From Austropuccinia psidii (Eukaryota > Basidiomycota > Pucciniomycetes > Pucciniales > Sphaerophragmiaceae): 64,000 nucleotides of DNA. The stretch covers positions 43,955,618-44,019,617 of the forward strand of contig JALGQZ010000008.1 of the NCBI GenBank assembly GCA_023105745.1, written 5' to 3'. Position numbers and translations under genes: made by a program. Of this stretch, positions 46,643-59,921 are shown in pieces. Numbering within the stretch: the stretch's first letter is position 1; the number at the start of each line of letters is the position of its first letter. The notes beneath the pieces were generated by a model. That model made no database searches. It had not been told where the DNA came from and worked only from the letters and a program-made list of their open reading frames with translations.

Positions 46643-49600
46643 TACCCATAAGGCCACAAATAACTTCATACACAGTTGATTTGGTCTTAAACAGACTTAT
46701 TAATTAAATTCAAGATAAAAAATGACAAAAAATGAGTATGACTTTATTTTTGATCAACAAAGTTATAATTATTATGTCATTTCTGGATTATACACCAAAA
46801 ATAACCTAGGGTAGATCCATAGAGTTTTATGCCCCGAAATGGTTATTTGTTATGTTCTTTTATTAGAAGCTTTGAGAATATCACAGTACAATTTATTTTT
46901 TTAACATTTTTGAAAGTTGTTAAATTTAAGCTTAAATTTAAAGTTGCATAAGGTTTATGCAAACTTACAAAAAAATTAGTTGAACTTAAGGTGTTATGTA
47001 TATTTACTGAATTGGCTAAGAATTTGACAAACAGAATGTAAATCCTGTGTGAGCTCAATTTAAAAGGGTTTAGGGCCATAGTATTTCTTTAAATAAATGG
47101 AAGGGCAAAATCCACACAGAAAGGTGGGACCAAGGAAAAAGACCAAACAGAGCTGGGGTACCCAGAATTTTGGATATGCAAGGATTAAATGAAGGTTTTC
47201 CACCTGTATTGGAGGATTTTCAACCTTATTTAAGCTTTAAGATTAGGCTTTGATCCTACCTTAAATATTGAACTGGCTTTATCCCAATTTGGACATGAAT
47301 TTTAAGCTGCCAAAGGGTAAATCACAATATGCAAGCTTGAAATCAAGGTTTTAAGAGCTGTCAAAGCTTAATTAAGCTTGAGGCTTTGAATTTAAAAGTA
47401 TTAATACCTTATCAAAAGTTAAGGTTTGGTGTGCATTGCTATTTTATGTGGAAAAATAGCAATAACTTCAACAATTCATTGAAAATACAATTCTTAATGG
47501 ATTCTCTTGAAAATTTCACACAGATTACAAATAAATTTTATCTGTGTATACATTATATTTTAATTATCCTTCATAAAAAATTTTAATTTCTGGGGAACCT
47601 TGAGATTAAGAATTTAAATAATTATTATAGAAGACTAATATTTCTTTAAAAATTGATTGAAAATTAACCTTAAGATATTTTTTCTTAAAACTTTAATTTT
47701 GAGTCTTTCATATGATGAACTTGGATATAAATAAGCTGATTTTATATTAAAACTTGATATAATTAATCCAAAGGGGAATTAAAGCTACTTGGAGTTAAGA
47801 AAAACCCTGTTAGCATGAACTTGGAATTGAAAATAAGTTACCTTAAGTTAAGAGCCATATTTTTAAGCATAGTTTTTCAGTTTTGACCTGAGAAATACCT
47901 CTATATCCATTATTAATCATGAGAGCTGCTCTTCAGGCATAAACAGAGACTATAAATCAATGTTTTTTTTCAACAAAATAATGATTACAATCAATTAGAA
48001 ATCTCAAACAAATAATACTTTATGAATTATGCAATATTATTATTGAAGTAATCTCTTGGGTATTTTATTCTTTATCAATCTGAACTTAAATAATTGAAGT
48101 GATAGAAATCAGATTATTGTTGTAATAACCAATAATTTATTCAATTATATTTTTCACAGGGGCTCTTGGGGATAACAAGAGTGGCCTGGAGCTCAGGAAT
48201 CAGGGACTCACTTGGAGGGCTTAAAAGATAAAAAAATAAAAGAAGAATATATTTCTTTAAGAGCAAATGAGAGCAGTACAGGATATGCTAAAGATAAGAA
48301 TGAAGCCAAAGGCCAAAGGATATTAAGAAGCTCCAAAGGCCAACAGCCAACCAATTGAATCCTCAATTCACTGTTTAAACCTTGCAGAAAGAACAATCAA
48401 ATGAGCAAAGGATATGAATACCAATATCCAATGAAAGTCAAAGAAAGAAGTGCAAATGACTGACTCAAGATTCTCAGTATTTACTTTCAATGATGAAAAA
48501 GAAAATAAGAATAAAAAGAAATCCAGTGTATTAATTAACTGCGGAAAAGGTCCCCAGGGAAGAAAAGATGGCCAGTATATGTGAGAAGCTGAAAACTGAT
48601 CCTGGAGGGTTGATTACCCAGCTGTATTGACTGGTCTGGGGCACTTGGGGACAACAAGAGTGGCCTGGCACTCGGAAATCAGCAACTCACCGGGAGGGCT
48701 CCAAAGATAAAGAAAATAAAAGAGGAATATATTTCTTTAAGAGCAAATGGGAGCAGTACAGGATATGCTAGAGATAACAATGAAGCCAAAGGTCAAAGGA
48801 TATTAAGAAATGGCAAAGGCCAATAGCAAACAAATTGAATCCTCAATTCACTGTTTCAACCTTCCAGAAAAAACAATCAAATGAGAAAAGGATATGACTA
48901 CCAATATCCAATGAAAGTCAAAGAAAGAAGTGCAAATGACTGACTCAAGATTCTCAGTATTTACTTTCAATGATGAAAAAGAAAATAAGAATAATAATAA
49001 ACTCAGTATATTAATTAACTGCAGAAAAAGTCCCCAGGGAAGAAAGGATGGTCAGTATATGTGAGAAGTTGGAGACTGATCCTGGAGGGTTGATTACCCA
49101 GCTGTATTGACTGTTCTGGGTCAATACAGATCTTTCCATTTTGAGAGATGAACTGCGTGTCTTGAATTCCCACAGTGGAATATGAATTGGCCCAAATGGG
49201 CCAATACCATACAGGTCTTCCAAATACCACCTGAATCAACTGATTGAGTTTCCCAAGGAGTGCTGGAGGACTTTATGCTTTGAAAACTGATTTGAATTAT
49301 TCAAAACCTCTTGAAACTTGCCTAGAAATCTTGGGCCAGTATTCCCTTGGGGGAATATTTTTAGAATCAAATAACTAAAACCTGGAAAGCCAGGGAGCTG
49401 GTGCCCTTGAATGGTCTTCTGGTAGCTGCCAGGGATTTTAAGACTGAGTGGCTGAAGCCTTCCTTTAAAATGGGTGATTGGCTTGGGGACTTGATTTGAA
49501 ATGGTATAATGAAGTCCTGGACCCCTGACCATTGAATTGCTGAGAAAAAATGGTGCCTAATGGTATATAATATCATATATGCACCACTCCTGGTTCCATT

Positions 49601-49861
49601 AAGAGGGGCCAAGGGCTTTCCTTATTTTGAGGGTGAAACCCTTGTTGAAGGTGGATGATGACCTCTGGTAATTGCCAGAGGCCATGAATTGAATCTTTGA
49701 GGGCTGTGCCATTTATGGACATTCTGGGCACCTTGGGTCCTTTGGCATTTTTGCTGTTTTTTCCAAAAATGGGCTCAGGTAGGCCCACCTGGGCTTGGGA
49801 TCTTCTGGACTTCCCCCTTGGCCCCTTTTGGCCTCATTGGAATTAGACCAAAAGGAGCCTA

Positions 49862-49930
49862 CACTGTACCACAGCCCCTGGCGTATGGGGCGTAAACTGT
49901 ACCACAGCCCTTGGTGTATGGGGCCTGAAT
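49862..49930. repeat. Two-copy 33-nt tandem repeat in C LTR a
   Basis: ACTGTACCACAGCCC...TATGGGGC appears twice in a row. LTR b has the same at about 54334-54402. LTR c and the solo C LTR have unrelated GC-rich sequence at this point. Confidence 0.65.
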
Positions 49931-50003
49931 GGCCCAAATCTGCCATTTAGGTCATAAACCCACTAATTAAAGGGGGTGGCCTAGTGGCCCTGGATATGGA
50001 TAG

Positions 50004-51433
50004 TGTCAGGATGATACTATGATAAAGGTATAACTAGGCTAATTACAGCTTTAACTGTGTATGTGACACGACAGAAAATGATTTAAAAAAAGATTTATAA
50101 AGGTTATAATAAGATAAAAGGGTTCTACTATTAAGAAATAGTGGTGGTGAGCGCTATTGAGAACCCTGGGTGCAGGCTTTATCTGTTGGATTACAATAAT
50201 AAAGTCTACAATAATTAAAGATTATAATTATACCTGATTATTTAACCAAGAGTAAAACTGTTTTTGACAGTTTACTACGTAGGTTATTCAAGAGCAGGAT
50301 GAGGAGAGGATTTTGGCTGTGAAAAGCCCTCCTTTTATCCTGAAATTGGGGTGGAAAGGCTGCTAGACCTTTCCACGTAGAGGAAGTGAAGATTTTTCAC
50401 TCTCTATGACAGGCTTATGGTTTTCAAACAGCCTGTATACCCTGTATTGGGCTCAGATGTGGTTTTGAAACCACATCTGGGCAGTTTTCACCAATACAGG
50501 GTGAAAACTTTCATCTGGGGACCTCACAGCCTGATTCTGACGTGTATGACGCGTAGAATGCTGTACAGAAACTGTATGGGACCCCAGTATTGACTGACAT
50601 ATGAGGTATTGAAGTAAAAACATGCTTCTTCATCTATTTGACACCTCATATTCATGGTTATGGGATATTATCCCATGGTAAGGCTGTATCTGACAGCAGG
50701 TGGGATTTTGACCTTAAAATGGTCATAACTCTGTCAGTTTTTGAGATATCAAGCTCAAAGTTGGTTCATTGAATAGCTCTGTATGCGCTCTACACAATGG
50801 TACCCAACTTGACATGGTTATCATTAAATATGACAAAGTTATCCCATGTACAAGTATTTTTGTACATTGGCATGGTCTGGCCAAAAGCTGTATTAAGCTT
50901 GTTTGGCCAATAACTTCTGTTGTAGTTGAGTTATGAGGAAATGGATGGCACCATCAGATAGCCCTGATTGTGCTCTTTCCAAAAAGACCCCACTTCAGGT
51001 ATCTCACACTAAAACTGTAAAAGCTAGATGAGAGGTGAATGTTTTGTTCACCCTTATTTGGTCTGAATTTGACCATAACTCAAGTAATACTGGTGCTAGC
51101 TCAGTTTGGCTGGTACCATTGGATAGCCCTGGCTTAGAGCTTCATTTTGAGTACCCATTTGATGGGGTTAAGCCTCTCCTTCTAGATTTTAGATGAGAGG
51201 TGAAAATTAAGCTTTATGCTCAGCAATGACTTTGAGCAGGAATAACTTTGTTATTTCTTGTCCTATGGTGATGGTATTTATATTTTCAGGAAGAGGTGAG
51301 TTTCCTCTTTCTTTTGATAACTTTTGAGCTAATTTGGCTCAGCTCCATGTTTTGGTGGTATTTTGGCTATACCATTGGTTTATGGTATTTTGGCTGTCAT
51401 GCTTGTGCTCTGGTTTTGAGTCACAGGCTGACA
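50004..51433 (-). repeat. Solo A LTR (1430 bp)
   Basis: The plus strand reads TGTCAGGATG to CAGGCTGACA, the reverse of LTR A. Perfect GATAG target duplication (49999-50003 and 51434-51438). C LTR sequence rejoins exactly on both sides. It keeps the CAGATGTGG hairpin at 50454-50479 and the TATA-like box. Confidence 0.93.
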
Positions 51434-51722
51434 GATAGAGGGGCCAGAGGTCCCTGGAAGACTGAATTACCCCCAGGCCCAAATTCAGAGATATTGGTCT
51501 GTGGGTTTGTGAGGTTGGGAATTGGTCAAAAGGGCCAATGAAGCAGGATATGGCCTGAGGGCCATGAATTACCATGTGCAGTGGATATAGCCAAATGGCA
51601 ATTCCAAGCCTTGATTGGTAAATTGGCCTAGGGTTGATAATATGGACAATGGGCCATATATTAGTAGAGCCTTGACTTTCCATAAACAGAAATTAGGAGG
51701 GTTTTTTTCCATGGTTGTGACA

Positions 51723-53086
51723 GTACCCCCTACCTTGAGTGGTGAGCCCCTGAGAACCAAGACAAGGTAGAAGCCTGTTGAGGCTTTCAAGATGGATTGG
51801 TAATGGGGATTCCAGAGGTTTTGAACCTTGAAACAGAAATTTATAGCCAATAAGAGGTTTGCATATGACACAAGGATATGGTGCCTTCATACATGGAGTC
51901 TTGAAGGCTGGTAGTCTTTAAGCTTCAGAGGATGAAGCTGCTTGAAATTGGCCATAATTTGAGTCATCTGCTGCAGACTGGCCAGTAAAGATAGTTCAGA
52001 TTGATAAGAGAAAGGCTCATTAGACTGTGCTAGAGTTGGCCCTCCAGTACCTTGGAATGCCCCCACAGGAAAAGGAACACCTTCAATACCATCAGACTCT
52101 CCCTCTTGCTCAGAATTCTCCTCCTCCTCTTCAAAATCTTCACCAGGACCTTTGAGAGTGGTCTGTGAAAGTCCTGGAAAATCTCCAACTACACCTGAAA
52201 AGGAACCTGATCTCCTTGGCCCTCTTCATACTTTCCTGTATGGTGCTTCCCCTTCAAATGGGCCCCCAGTTAAACGGTTTCTAGGATACCATCAAGAGGA
52301 ACCCTTGGTGCTGGAGTGCTGACAGCTTGAGATCTGGTCTGTCTTTCAGGAGGGGAATGTTGGATAGGCAGAATTTTCAGGATGAAAATAAGATAAAATT
52401 TGAAGATAAATCAAAAGTGAATTTGAGGACTTAAGGCAATTTGGCAATAAATCTTGAAGTAAAAACCAAAGTCAATATCTTGAAGAAAAATGAATGAGTC
52501 AGATTGAAAGCTTCAGGTAAATCAATAAATCATAAGTAAAATGAAATTTTGACTTCAATAAATCAATATGTCAAATCCATCAAAATTGAATCTTTCAGAA
52601 AATCAATCAATCAAATTAATTCTTGAGGGAAAATCAATTTATGTAGAAATATCTTAATGTAAAAAATCAGCAGGCTCAATGAATCTTAAGGTAAATCAAT
52701 TTTCTTGAAGTCAATAAGTCAATATTCCAAATCAATCAATCAAATCAAATAAATTGAATTCTTCTTCAATTCAAAATTCTTGAATAATGAATCAAAACAA
52801 ATCCTGATGTGAAGAATGTGTCTGAATAATTTTGATGACTAATTTGAAAATCAAATAAAAATGAAACCTGAATTATCAATTGAATCAATTTGATGACTTG
52901 AAGAAAGATTTAAAAGAGAAAGAAAATGAAAATGGATCAGCTTTCAATTTTCAAGAATGAAGAATGAATGAGAGAAAATTGAGAGATGACAAAAAAACAT
53001 GAATTTCATCAGAATTAAAGAGTCATAATTTTGATCAAATGAGTGAATGAAAATAATGAAAAGAAATGATGAATAAATTAATATAA
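51723..53086 (-). pseudogene. Shortened internal region of the compound C element
   Basis: Starts with the polypurine tract (GTACCCCCTACC on plus). At about 51870-51880 it jumps to the gag N-terminal region, so about 5 kb, from gag through integrase, is missing relative to 54905-59905. The gag start region (51880-52360) keeps the acidic block EEEEN. The leader (52380-53086) is full of AATCAA/TTGATT motifs and about 96 percent identical to 60430-61135. Confidence 0.8.
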
Positions 53087-54758
53087 TGCCACAGGGGGAC
53101 TTGGGGACAACAAGAGTGGCCTGGCACTCAGGAATCAGCCACTCACCGTGAGGGCTCCAAAGATAAAGAAAATAAAAGAAGAATGTATTTATTTAAGAGA
53201 AAATGAGAGCAGTACAGGATATGCTAAAGATAAGAATGAAGCCAAAGGCCAAAGGATATCAAGAAACGCCAAAGGCCAACAGCCAACCAATTGAATCCTA
53301 AATTCACTGTTTCAACCTTCCAGAAAGAACAATCGAATGAGAAAAGGATATGACTACCAATATCCAATGAAAGCCAAAGAAAGAAGTGCAAATGACTGAC
53401 TAAAGATTCTCAGTATTTACTTTCAATAATGAAAAAGAAAATAAGAATAAAAATAAATTGAATGTCTTAATTATCTGCGGAAAAGGTCCCCAGGGAAGAA
53501 AAGATGGCCAGTATATGTGAGAAGATGAAGGCTGATCCTGGAGGGGTGATTACCCCGCTGTATTGACTGTTCTGAGTCAATATAGATCTTTCCATTTTGA
53601 GAGATGAAATGTGTGTCTTGAATTCCCACAGTGGAATATGAATTGGCCCAAATGGGCCAATGCCATAAACGTTCTCCAAATACCACCTGTATCAACTGAT
53701 TGAGGGTCCCAAGGAGTGCTGGAGTGCTTGATGCATTGAAAGATGATTTGAATGATTAAAAACCTCTTGAAACTTGCCTTGTAAAATCCTGGGCCAGTAT
53801 TCCCTTGGGGGAGTATTTTTAGAATGAATAACCAACACCTGGAAAGCCAGGGTGTTGGGGCGCTTGAATGGTCTTCTGGTAGCCGCCAGGGAATTTAAGA
53901 CTGAGTGGCTGAAGCCTTCCTTTAAAAGAGGTGATTGGCTTGGGGACTTCATTTGAAATGGTATAATAAAGTCCTGGACCCCTGACCATTGAATTGCTGA
54001 GAAAAAATGGTGTATAATGGTATGTAATATCCTATATGCACCACTCCTGGTTCCCCCAGACTTGGGTCCATTGAGAGGGGCCAAGGGCTTTCCTTATTTT
54101 GAGGGTGAAACCCTTGCTGAAGGTGGATGGTGACCTCTGGTAATTGCCAGAGGCCATGAATTGAATCTTTGAGGGCTGTGCCATTTATGGACATTCTGGG
54201 CACCTTGGGTCCTTTGGCATTTTTGCTGTTTTTTCCCAAAAGGGGCTCAGGTAGGCCCACCTGGTGTTGGGATCTTCTGGACTTCCCCCTTGGCCCCTTT
54301 TGGCCTCATTGGAATTACACCAAAAGGAGCCTACACTGTACCACAGCCCCTGGCGTATGGGGCGTAAACTGTACCACAGCCCTTTGTGTATGGGGCCTGA
54401 ATGGCCCAAATCTGCCATTTAGGTCATAAACCCACTAATTAAAGGGGGTGGCCTAGTGGCCCTGGATATGGATAGAGGGGCCAGAGGCCCCTGGAAGACT
54501 GAATTACCCCAGGCCCAAATTCAGAGATATTGGTCTGTGGGTTTGTGAGGTTGGGAATTGGTCAAAAGGGCCAATGAAGCAGGATATGGCCTGAGGGCCA
54601 TGAATTACCATGTGCAGTGGATATAGCCAAATCGCAATTCCAAGCCTTGAGTGGTCAATTAGCCTAGGGTTGATAATATGGACAATGGGCCATGTATGAG
54701 TAGAGCCTTGACTTGCCATAAACAGCAATTGGCAGGGTTTTTTTCCATGGTTGTGACA
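53087..54758 (-). repeat. C LTR b (middle LTR, 1672 bp)
   Basis: TGCCACAGGGGG to GGTTGTGACA on plus. Its left neighbour is C leader sequence and its right neighbour the C polypurine tract, so it joins two internal regions. It is nearly identical to LTR a, including the 33-nt tandem repeat, but clearly different from LTR c. Confidence 0.9.
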
Positions 54759-54773
54759 GTACCCCCCCTACCT
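54759..54773 (-). other. Polypurine tract of element C
   Basis: The minus strand reads AGGTAGGGGGGGTAC directly before the LTR TGTCACAACC; also present at 51723-51737. Confidence 0.75.
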
Positions 54774-55440
54774 TGAGTGGTGAGCCCCTGAGAACCAAGA
54801 CAAGGTAGAAGCCTGTTGAGGCTTTTGAGATGGATTCGAAAGGGGGATTCCAGAGGTTTTGAATCTTGAAACAGAAATTTATAACCAATAAGAGGTTTGC
54901 ACATGACATAAGAACGATTTGGGCATCTTTTGACATTTGGCTTTGCAATTTGAAGAACTGAGGTGATGTAAAACGTTTGGCATTAAGTTTATAAAAAATT
55001 GCAAATTTTGAGAAAGGTATAATGGAAAGAGAAAACGAATGGAAATGAAAATAAGAGAAAGAAAGGGAATGAATCTAGAGGAGTCTCCAATCTTCATCAT
55101 AGAGGTTGGTAATCTGATTTTGAAAAATGACCAAGGACCTGGAAAGGGAAATTCAATGACAAGTGCTTGAATAGTGGCCAAGGTGATGTTTTGATATATT
55201 GTAGACCCCTCAGAGAAGTGTACACCAAGAGAGGAATTTACTTTTTGTAGTTACCAATCCCACCAGTGCCATAAATTAAAAAAGAAGAATTGTTGAAGGA
55301 GTGAATTTGAAATGATGGTCCATTTGACCAAGTGAAAATGGCCATAATTTTGGAATTGATTCTGAAAGCATGGCCAAAAGGTCTGTGTCCAAAAAATGCA
55401 GAGTGCTCATAGAGTGGCCAAGGTGATGCCTACAAAAAAA
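54774..55440 (-). other. Region after the integrase gene of element C
   Basis: About 670 nt between the polypurine tract and the end of the chromodomain frame, with no convincing frame. It may be 3' untranslated sequence or decayed coding sequence. Confidence 0.35.
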
Positions 55441-56770
55441 GGGTAGAATCCCTCTAAAGGTGCATACCAGGAGTGGGACTTACTCTTGGTAATTCCTCTC
55501 CCCACCAAGCACCATGAAGAACCAAGCCTTTTAGTAACTGGGTTGTGGCTTTTCAGGATATAAAGGATAAAAATTCTTAACAAGCTCAGGACAATTCTGG
55601 AGGTTTTTGGTTGTTTCTAAAGTAGATCTTTCTAGGTCTTGACTGAAACCTTTCCATTACACAAAATACCATAATTTTCCTTGCTTAATCTTAGAGTCCA
55701 GTATTTGAGAGACTTCCAATTACTCTTCTTCAATGATAATTGGAGGAGGAGGCTCTTGATGCCAATTTGGGATTGCTGACATCTTGACTGGTGCTAAAAG
55801 ATAAATATGGAAGACTTGGTGGATGGACTTTCATTGAGATAGTAGGAATGAGTGCTACCTTTCTTTAATATTGGAAAAGGACACAAAGATCTTTAAGACA
55901 GGTTTTTGGTGGGTCTAGTTTATTGGATGTTCTTGGAAGAAAGCAATACCATGCCACCAGGATTGAAAACAGGTGGACTTCCTCTACTTTTATCTGAATA
56001 GCTCTTAAACCTGTTTATGGAAACTTCTAGATCTCTCTTGACATATTTCTGTACTGATTAGATTTTTCTTGATAAAATTCTATCAGGAGTATCTTTAGTA
56101 ATGTAGACTGAGTCAAATTGAGGATCCCTTCCAAAAACAGTGAAAAATGGTGATTGTTTTGTTGAAAAGTGGTCAAAGCTATTGTAAGCAAATTCAGCAA
56201 GAGGGAGCAAATTGTTCCAATCATCTTGATGATAATTGAAATACATCCAAAGGTGCTGTTCTAATATCTGATTTTCCCTCTCTGTCTTTCCATCAGTTTT
56301 TGGATGGTATGAAGCTGAAAGATCACTTGAAATCTTGAGGTTCTGACAAAGATTGGTCCAAAAGGAAGAAAAAAAGAGAACCTCTATCACTGACAATGCT
56401 TGAAGGAAGGCCATGCTTTGGAAAGATATTCTTGATGAATAAATGGGCCAAATACAATTAAGTAAGTGAAGATATTGTTGAAATACTGACATCTTTTGAG
56501 AGCCTTTCCACTATGACCTGAATTGAATCTAAAGAGTTGGACAGTGGCAGTTGAGTGATAAAGTACATTGAAAGGCAAATCCAAGGACCATTTGGAATTG
56601 AAGGAGGTTTGAGGAGTCCAAACTTCTTGTGATGGATATTCTTGTTTCTTGAACACTTTGGACAGGATGAAACATAATCCTTAATGAATTGAGTAATTCC
56701 AGACCAGTGGAAATCCTGCTTTTAAAGCTTGAGGGTCCTCTATTGGCCAGGGCAGCCAGATAGCGGAGAC
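55441..56770 (-). pseudogene. Integrase and chromodomain of element C
   Basis: The minus strand carries the integrase core SSFWTNLCQNLKISSDLS, SYHPKTDGKTERENQILE and WNNLLPLAEFAYNSFDH (56058-56492). Further along, around 55500-55800, the linker PPPPIIIEEE is followed by a chromodomain-like ILDSKIKQGKLWYFV, WKGFSQDLERSTLE and CPELVKNF, a classic chromodomain with the W-K-G-F-S core. The zinc-finger half (56500-56860) is broken by shifts. This wording is what I associate with rust-fungus elements. Confidence 0.85.
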
Positions 56771-57439
56771 TAATGGCAATTTTGGAGTATTCTGAGTTGA
56801 ATTGTGAGATCATTTGGAACCACCACCCAATCTTTGAAGAGCAGAAGTTGGAAAGAAGGATCAAGAGAATGATCTGTACCAGATTTAACTTTTCCCAAGT
56901 CTGCCAGGTTACTTCTATATTGAGGATATTGCCATGATGCCTTCTGAACTGATTTAATCAAATTTGAAAACAATTTCACCTTGACTGCAAAAAGTCCTGA
57001 GGGTTGGACTTCATCCTTCTTAATGAGTTGCTGAAAACTCATTGTATTCTTGCTGATGAAATCCTCCCCCCTCCCCAGATGAACCTTGTCTTGATGTGAC
57101 AATGAATCTAGAAGAGTTTCCAGGTGGCCAGGGAAGTAAGTGATTGAAAAATTAACTTCAGAGAGGAACTCAGCCCAGAAGGCTTGACGGCAAGTGAGGA
57201 CCTTGGAGGTCATGAAATATTGAAGTGAGGAATGAGGACTTCAAAAAGGAAAGATAAAGAAAGAAGAAAAGCCCTCCAGCACTTGAGAGCACATACTATG
57301 CCAAGTAGTTCCTTGTCATGAATCTCATAGCTGAGCTATGCTGGAATATGCTTGCAGGTATCAAATGAAACGGGATGTTTTCCTGAATCAGAAACATGAC
57401 TAAGTACCGCACCCAAGGCATAATCTGATGCATCGGTCT
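56771..57439 (-). pseudogene. RNase H of element C
   Basis: Minus-strand reading: ETDASDYALGAVLSHVSDSG and HDKELLGIVCALK (57260-57440), then TSKVLTCRQAFWAEFLSEVN and FSITYFPGHLETLLDSLS (57080-57213) and a long linker. One stop lies after HIPA and the link between the parts is shifted. The DASDYALG block carries a catalytic Asp. Confidence 0.82.
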
Positions 57440-58438
57440 CTACAATTGTGGGTAGAAAAGAATTAGAGCTGTGGTTAGAGCCTCTTTGAGTTGGTTAAAA
57501 TTTCTAAGAGCTTCCTCATTGAGGGGAAAACAGGAATCTTTATTGAGGAACTTGGTGAGAGAACTAATTTTCTTGGAATAATTCTTGATGAAATGGCAGT
57601 AAAAATTGTCAAAGCCAACAGAAGATTGAAGAGCATTGAGGTTTCTTGGAGGTGTCCAATTGAGAATTTGCTGGAATTTTTCTTGGTCCACATAGAGGCC
57701 TTCAGAAGAAACAACATAACCCAAATAAGCTACACTACAAACATGAAGTAAGAACTTGGAGGCCTTAGCAAAGATATTATTGGCTCTGAGTCTGGAAAGA
57801 ACAGTGGACACATGAGTGACATGTTCTTCTTCAGATTTGGAAAAGACCATAATGTCATCCAAATAAGCCACAACATAAACATCAAGAAAATCATAAAAAA
57901 TATTATTGAAAAGATTTTTAACAGAGGCAGGAGCATTGAGGAGCCTAAATGGCATAACTGAGTACTCATAACTGCCATATTTTGCTCTACATTCTGTCAA
58001 ATTTTCATCACATTCCTTGATTCTGAGCAGGGTATATGCACCATGCAAATCAATTTTGGAGAATATAGAACAACTATCAGAGACAGTAAGAAGCTGACTC
58101 ATAGGAGGAAAAGGATATTTGTTCTTCCTAGTCACAGAATTGAGTTTGCGGTAATAAAAACATAAATGGAGGCCCCCATATTTCTTTTTGAAAAAGAGGA
58201 AAGGCGCTCCTGTTGAAGCAGATCTTGGCCAGAAGAAACCTTTCTCTACATTATCTGAAATGTAGGCCCTTAGTGTATCTGACTCTTGGTTTGATAAAGA
58301 GTAGATCACCCCATCTGAAGGTAGAGACCCCTCCAGCTCAATATGATGATCACAGGCACAGTGAGGAGGAAGTTTCTCTGATTTCACCTTGGAGAATACA
58401 TCCAAATAATGGTGATAAGAAGAAGGAACAACCTTCAT
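57440..58438 (-). pseudogene. Reverse transcriptase of element C (332-residue open frame)
   Basis: The best-kept C gene. KVVPSSYHHYLDVFSKVKSE and CACDHHIELEGSLPSDG lead in; RT blocks GGLHLCFYYRKLNSVTRKNK, FSKIDLHGAYTLLRIKE, YSVMPFRLLNAPASVKNLFN, and the active site YLDD at 57854-57865 (VAYLDDIMVFSKSEEEHV). LGYVVSSEGL and the RNase H link follow. Family residues have changed, for example FYYR where most Gypsy RTs have VDYR, so activity is doubtful although the frame is open. It belongs to a different chromovirus branch from A, B and D, which have YIDD. Confidence 0.88.
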
Positions 58439-58673
58439 CTTATTTTATATTTCTTTGGCTCTTCCTCTTCATCCCACAACTCCTCCAGGGAGTCATGACA
58501 AGATGAAGGAGGAAGGCCCATATTCCCAAAGAAAAGATGAAGTAAATATACAAAATTCTCTCCAACGGCTTGAATCTTGTTGAATACTTCATCTCTAGAT
58601 GGTAGTAATTACTGAGGGAAATTAAGGGAAGGAATATGGACAGAAGACGTAAATGATGGTGCTCTAGAATCAC

Positions 58674-59099
58674 CTACCAGAGATGAACATGATTTGGAAG
58701 AAGGAAAGTCAGTACTGGAATACTTTGAAGGATCATAATAGTTCTCATGACCAGTCCTTTCCTCCAATAAATAGATGGATTAAAATTATTAAGGAAGTCA
58801 AAGCCCAATAAGAGGTCTTCTCCATTGGGAGTATCAATGACTAAAAAGTCCCATTCCAAGCTTGGGAAGGAAGGGAGCTCAACCATATATTTAGTATGGT
58901 GAGTCACCCATGAACAAGGGGACTTTGAGAAGTCCAAAATGATAAGAGGAATCCTCTCTGGAAGCTCTGACATAGTCAAAGAATACTTGTGAAGAAACTT
59001 CTTTGCAATGAATGAGCTTGTAGCACCAGAATCAATGAGAATACTGTAAAACATATCAGAAAGAGAAGAAAAAAAAGAATTTTCAAGAATTTTGGACAA
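58674..59099 (-). pseudogene. Protease region of element C
   Basis: The aspartic protease motif ILIDSGATSSFIAKKF has DSG in place, followed by a second hydrophobic block DLLLGFDFLNNFNPSI. The link to RT (58440-58673) is in shifted frames with an acidic EELWDEEEEP stretch. Confidence 0.82.
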
Positions 59100-59921
59100 C
59101 AGTATTCAGAATGAACAATTGTACTCTGGGAGGAAAATAGTGAAGATCCTTGAACATAACATGATCTTCACTCAGGCTTTTCCCTGGCTGGGAAAGCTGG
59201 TTTTGTGGCCTTTTGAAATAAGACTCAAGACTATGCTTCCCACCAAAATAGGCACATAAGCCCTCTTTGACTTTTCTTTCTTTTTCAGAACCCATAAGCT
59301 TCAACTCCTCATTCAGAAAAGAAGAATAGGGCTTGTCCCTCTTCTGAAAATTAAAATTCTTCTTCTTTTGATTTGAACTGGAAGAATTTTGGGGATGGCA
59401 AGAACCTGACTTCAAGGCTTCAGGCTTCTTCTCCTTATGATGACTCTTCTCCTTTTCCCTTTCATAATACCTGGTATCAAGCTCCATGGTAATGTCCATT
59501 AAGTCTTGAAGAGAGTACATACATGAAGGATGGGAGGCCAATCCCTTCCTCAAATGATGAATAGGAGCCCTTTCACCCCAATCCCCAATTCTTGAAACTA
59601 GACTTCTGATATCCCCAATTTATAAAGATACATGCCTGCCTTCCTCAATTCTCTGGCCATCCAACTCTGCTTCAGCTTCTTTAACTTCATTTGGGTCTCC
59701 AAATCAAGTAAAGAGCTGGCATTCAAATAAGGCCCAATTATTGTGGAGGTATGCTGGGTCTTGATTGGTGAGATTAGAAAGGTAAGGCTAAATCCATTTT
59801 GAAGCCCTGCCAATGAGAAATGAGGTGGAATGAAGAGCTTTCTTCCTGTCTTCAGGGAGGACTGAATGAAACTTCTGACTTTGAAGGGTTGAGTCCCATC
59901 AAGGCAGTCTGGTGCCTTCAT
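59083..59921 (-). pseudogene. gag of element C
   Basis: The N-terminal part (59598-59921) reads GTQPFKVRSFIQSSLKTGRK, then broken capsid sequence. The C-terminal part (59083-59553) reads SLQDLMDITMELDTRY, a Lys/Ser/Gln-rich basic linker and the zinc knuckle. The knuckle is CAYFGGKHSLESYFKRP: the second and third Cys of CCHC are replaced by Phe and Tyr, so it could not hold zinc. Confidence 0.8.

Larger units (their letters stand above)
48152..51722 (-). repeat. C LTR a, with internal tandem duplication and nested A LTR
   Basis: Starts TTTCACAGGGG (second base changed from TGTCACA). After 483 nt the LTR restarts at about 48635 (GGGGCACTTGGGGACAACA), so its first part is present twice at roughly 90 percent identity. 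It is interrupted at 50004-51433 by the solo A LTR and ends GGTTGTGACA at 51722. It closely matches LTR b (few differences over 190 nt compared). Confidence 0.85.

Noticed and set aside
45249..46669. Several overlapping frames of 80-250 residues on both strands of the C LTR
   Set aside because: The segment is GC-rich and low in stop codons. The frames have Trp/Gly/Pro-rich nonsense composition and are not kept in other C LTRs, which are non-coding.
49011..54948. Repeated 70-130 residue minus-strand frames with similar peptides
   Set aside because: They fall inside C LTRs a and b and repeat with them. No domain is recognisable.
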